Below, piece by piece: positions 37,313-39,843 of a DNA stretch of 39,843 bases (the first letter of the stretch is position 1; each line of letters starts with the position of its first letter). A program made the translations under genes and the position numbers. The notes beneath the pieces were generated by a model. The model did not search any database. It was given only the letters and a program-made list of their open reading frames with translations, and was not told the origin of the DNA. This DNA comes from Oscillatoriales cyanobacterium M59_W2019_021 (GTDB lineage: Bacteria; Cyanobacteriota; Cyanobacteriia; Cyanobacteriales; Geitlerinemataceae), in contig DVED01000148.1 in assembly GCA_015295945.1 (NCBI GenBank), forward strand, positions 1-39,843, given 5' to 3'.

Positions 37313-37609
37313 AGCCTTTGTCAAGCGATCGGAACCACCAGGGGAGGGATGTGGATTGCAGGGCGTTCCCGATTTGTCAGTGGTTAAAGCTTGGGAAAAA
37401 TTTGCATCGATACCACCCTCTCTAAAACTCAGAACGATCGACTGGGGTGGGTCACGCCAGATCGAGCGGCGCAGTTGTCGAGCGTTCTAGCAGGTTGCAT
37501 CAGCATACCAAAGGGAAAGAATCTTTGATCGTAACCGACGATCGCCTCGCCACAGTCGAGATTGTCCGTCACAATAAAAAAACGGAAGTATTCACCCATT
37601 CATCTCTCT

Positions 37610-38164
37610 ATGTTACGTCAAATTTCTTTGGGAACCCTGGCTTTGTGGGTTGGTAGCATTTTAACCCTCGGGGGTTTAGCGGCTTACTTCGCCGACTACG
37701 CGACGCTCAATCTCGCCGGATTCTTTTACGGCATCCCCGTGGCATTAATTGGTTTAGCGCTGAAAACCGCCGAACTCAAACCCGTCCCTTTCTCGCAACC
37801 CACGACACCGGAAGTGCTAGCCATTCGCGAGAGGCAATCGACGGCAACGCAAACGCAAATTCTCCAGGATGTGACCCGCTATCGCTACGGACAGGAAGCA
37901 CATCTCGATGAGGCGCTGTCTTTCTTGGGGTTGAGTCCCACGGCGAAGGAACGACCCGTTCTCGAATCGTTGCGAGAAGAGGTGACTGACAAGGGTGAGT
38001 ATACATTGGTCATGGAATTTGACTCGCCTTTGATTTCGTTCGATCGCTGGCAAGAAAAGCGGGAAAAAATGGAAAAGTTTTTCGGTCCGGACGTGCGCGT
38101 AGAATTGAAGCAACCGGAAGAAGGTTATGTAGAAGTGGCTCTGATTTCAACGGTTAATGGGTAA
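37610..38164 (+). CDS. DUF2854 membrane protein
   Basis: The 184-residue protein begins MLRQISLGTLALWVGSILTLGGLAAYF. A second hydrophobic segment is NLAGFFYGIPVALIGLALKTAELKPV, matching DUF2854, which is conserved in cyanobacteria and plastids. The soluble part (from about residue 60) carries LSFLGLSPTAKERPVLESL and VMEFDSPLISFDRWQEKREKMEKFFGP. I know no function beyond thylakoid/plastid association. The frame opens at a TTG (37562), but the family starts at the ATG at 37610. The final residues (VNG) and stop lie in a TTAATGGGTAAT repeat word. Confidence 0.85.
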   Translation: MLRQISLGTLALWVGSILTLGGLAAYFADYATLNLAGFFYGIPVALIGLALKTAELKPVPFSQPTTPEVLAIRERQSTATQTQILQDVTRYRYGQEAHLDEALSFLGLSPTAKERPVLESLREEVTDKGEYTLVMEFDSPLISFDRWQEKREKMEKFFGPDVRVELKQPEEGYVEVALISTVNG

Positions 38165-38252
38165 TTGGTAATTGGTAATGGTGCGTTTCGCGTTGGCTCA
38201 ACACACCCTACCAACCCCAAACCCCAAATGACAAATGACCAATAAAAATTAG
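38150..38252. repeat. Composite dispersed repeat, copy 6
   Basis: TTAATGGGTAATTGGTAATTGG is followed by the 34-nt TGGTGCGTTTCG...CACCCTACC element (38179-38212), AACCCCAAACCCC and AATGACAAATGACCAAT. It sits just before the DUF6629 gene. The word order is close to copy 2 (9172-9315), with the central 34-nt element in the opposite orientation. Confidence 0.78.
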
Positions 38253-38262
38253 GAGAAAAAAG

Positions 38263-38967
38263 ATGTGTTTTTCAGCATCTGCGAGTTTTACAGCGAGTGC
38301 GTTCCTCGTTCCCACGGGGATTTACTGCGTGCGAGAGGCATTAAATGGAGATTCTTTAAGTTCTGACTGGAGAAAACACGAGTATTTGGCTTTAGCTTGT
38401 TTGCCCTTGTTTTTTGGTATTCAACAAGGTTTTGAAGGGATATTATGGTTGGGACTCGACGCCCCAAACTCGATCGAAATCACAGTTTCAGCGTTAGGAT
38501 TTCTCTTCTTTTCGCACTTTTTCTGGTTGACGTGGATACCCTTTTCTGCTTTTGCTTTGGAACATCATCCGCAGAAAAAGAACGCTTTGCTGGGTTTGAC
38601 GGCGATCGGGGCTTTATATGGCGTGTTTTTGTATTTGCCGTTACTCTTTAATCCAGACTGGCTGAATGTCAGTATTACCCATGGGTCGATCGACTATCAA
38701 GTGCGATTGATATTTGAGAACTTTCTTCGAGGTCAACAAGTAGTTTGGATTTATGTCTTTTTTATTCTCTGTCCTCTCTTTTTATCGTCCATCCGAGAAA
38801 TTAACGTGCTGGGCAGTTTAATTGCCATTTCTGCGTTTTTAAGCAGTTGGTTTTTCAGTCACGCTTTTATTTCAGTTTGGTGCTTTTTTGCGGCTTTAAT
38901 TTCCGCCTATGTTTTCTATGTGTTGCAAAAACACAACGAGTCGATTTCCGATGAGTGGATGGTGTAA
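38263..38967 (+). CDS. DUF6629 multi-pass membrane protein
   Basis: The 234-residue protein starts MCFSASASFTASAFLVPTGI, the hallmark of the DUF6629 family, and has about seven membrane helices. Among them are FGIQQGFEGILWLGL, FLFFSHFFWLTWIPFSAFAL, ALLGLTAIGALYGVFLYLPL and the last AFISVWCFFAALISAYVFYV. Its function is unknown. A ribosome-binding site (AGGAGAAAA) lies about 7 nt before the ATG. Confidence 0.85.
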   Translation: MCFSASASFTASAFLVPTGIYCVREALNGDSLSSDWRKHEYLALACLPLFFGIQQGFEGILWLGLDAPNSIEITVSALGFLFFSHFFWLTWIPFSAFALEHHPQKKNALLGLTAIGALYGVFLYLPLLFNPDWLNVSITHGSIDYQVRLIFENFLRGQQVVWIYVFFILCPLFLSSIREINVLGSLIAISAFLSSWFFSHAFISVWCFFAALISAYVFYVLQKHNESISDEWMV

Positions 38968-39005
38968 TATCCACTCAAAAAAAGGTAGCAACAGATCCAT
39001 GTCTA

Positions 39006-39024
39006 GGGCGAATGGCATTCGCCC
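39006..39024. repeat. GGGCGAATGGCATTCGCCC hairpin repeat
   Basis: The arms GGGCGAAT and ATTCGCCC are perfect, around GGC. A shorter, mutated copy is at 22358-22374. It lies about 40 nt after the DUF6629 stop and before the convergent rsmG. There is no T-run, so it is not a standard terminator. Confidence 0.65.
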
Positions 39025-39096
39025 GGGATTTGTAGCCAACATTTATGGATTTCATATCAGCGTGCCATTCAACAAGGGATTGTTCTGCCTTTCGCA

Positions 39097-39786
39097 TTAA
39101 AGATCTAGTTTGCGCAGGTAGACGCAGTGACGAACGGCACGATCGATCGGTGTCGTAAATGCCTCCACCCACTCGACGGTTCCCCCAAACCGTGCGACCG
39201 TCGATTGTAAGGTTTCCCGGTCTTCATCGGTCAACAAACCGCGATACAGAACGGCAACACCACCGGGTTTGAGGAAAGGGAGAGCGTACTCCGCACACAG
39301 CAAGGGCGATCCGACCGCCCGAATTAAGGCTAAATCGTAAGTCTGGCGGTGTTGGGGAAGGTGTCCTAAAACCTCCGCACGTCCCGTTAAAATGGTCGCA
39401 TTCTCGATCGCTAAATTTGAGAGCAACGTCTCCAGAAACGCCGTTTTCTTGCGCGTCGAATCGAGTAAAGTGACGTGCCAATCGGGTCGAACGATCGCCG
39501 CCGGAAGTCCCGGAAACCCTCCTCCCGTGCCGATATCGATGGCCCGTTCGATGATATTTCGCTCCCACAACGGCTGCAATCCCCGTAACGAATCCCATAA
39601 ATGCTTTTCCCAAAACGCCACGGGTTCGGTGATGCGAGTTAAATTAAGCTGGCGGTTACCCGCGACGATCGCCTCGTATAATTCTTGAAACTTCTGTTGT
39701 TGTGCGGACGTGGGTTGCCAGTCGAGCGTATCTTGCCAAAGTTCGCCCATTTCCGGCAATTGAGAAGTCGATCGGTTTGTTTGCAT
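39097..39786 (-). CDS. rsmG: 16S rRNA (guanine527-N7)-methyltransferase RsmG
   Basis: The 229-residue protein has the family segments GNRQLNLTRI, FWEKHLWDSLRGL, the SAM-binding motif DIGTGGGFPG (residues 84-93), LLDSTRKKTAFLETL and ALIRAVGSPLLCAEYALPFLKPGG. RsmG methylates G527 of 16S rRNA, in the streptomycin-related region of the small subunit. The start at 39786 (MQTNRSTSQLPEMGELW) is reasonable. A shorter start at the Met of EMGELW (39753) would also leave the family core intact. Confidence 0.95.
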   Translation of the reverse strand: MQTNRSTSQLPEMGELWQDTLDWQPTSAQQQKFQELYEAIVAGNRQLNLTRITEPVAFWEKHLWDSLRGLQPLWERNIIERAIDIGTGGGFPGLPAAIVRPDWHVTLLDSTRKKTAFLETLLSNLAIENATILTGRAEVLGHLPQHRQTYDLALIRAVGSPLLCAEYALPFLKPGGVAVLYRGLLTDEDRETLQSTVARFGGTVEWVEAFTTPIDRAVRHCVYLRKLDL

Positions 39787-39843
39787 AAGAAAACAGAGGG
39801 AACTGTCTTGAGCCGGGGAAGCGGGGGGAGCGGGGGAAGCAGA

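Overview
The window is chromosomal DNA from a cyanobacterium. It carries the photosystem II genes psbB (CP47) and psbT, the cyanobacterial ATP synthase operon order I-a-c-b'-b-delta-alpha-gamma (with beta and epsilon absent, as is usual), GUN4-type and DUF3747/DUF2854 proteins typical of cyanobacteria, and very frequent GCGATCGC (HIP1) octamers. Dispersed short repeats between genes fit a larger-genome, probably filamentous lineage, but I cannot name the genus. No rRNA, tRNA, CRISPR array, transposase or prophage was seen.

Layout. 1-235: the tail of a glycosyltransferase. 788-3556 (minus): a membrane-anchored GUN4-like protein, a HAD phosphatase and ribosomal protein S1. 3996-6571 (minus): nrdR, psbT (31 codons) and psbB, with a strong terminator between psbB and psbT. 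6992-8097 (minus): a small conserved unknown and lipB. 8407-12417 (plus): the hibernation factor hpf/lrtA, a BaiN/HI0933-type flavoprotein and a SAM methyltransferase. 12743-18840 (plus): the atp operon, ended by a clear terminator. 19390-22273: an acidic-tailed unknown (minus), cobS and a DUF2130 coiled-coil protein (both plus). 22517-23620 (minus): a protein with three ChW-like repeats. 24077-28784 (plus): a 1346-residue CBS/PAS/GAF sensor histidine kinase and a single-domain response regulator. 29037-33005 (minus): a vWA protein, a PP2C phosphatase and a divergent Ser/Thr kinase fused to a membrane segment and WD40 repeats. 33302-36641 (minus): glyS and an exported DUF3747/Spy-like protein. 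37109-38967 (plus): a small possible exported peptide, a DUF2854 protein and a DUF6629 membrane protein. 39097-39786 (minus): rsmG.

The most system-like locus is the vWA-PP2C-kinase set. It matches the TerY-P / YegL-YegK-YegI type of phospho-signalling triad, here in a form where the kinase carries a zinc-knuckle-like region, a transmembrane helix and about six WD40 repeats. A second signalling unit is the sensor kinase with the response regulator just downstream.

A second theme is a family of short dispersed repeats (words such as GGTCATT, AACCCCAAACCCC, TAATGGG, CTGAACTC and a 31-34 nt GTAGGGTGTG...GCACCA element). These sit at gene borders, inside the atp operon, and in several cases supply the start codon or the last codons of the neighbouring gene.
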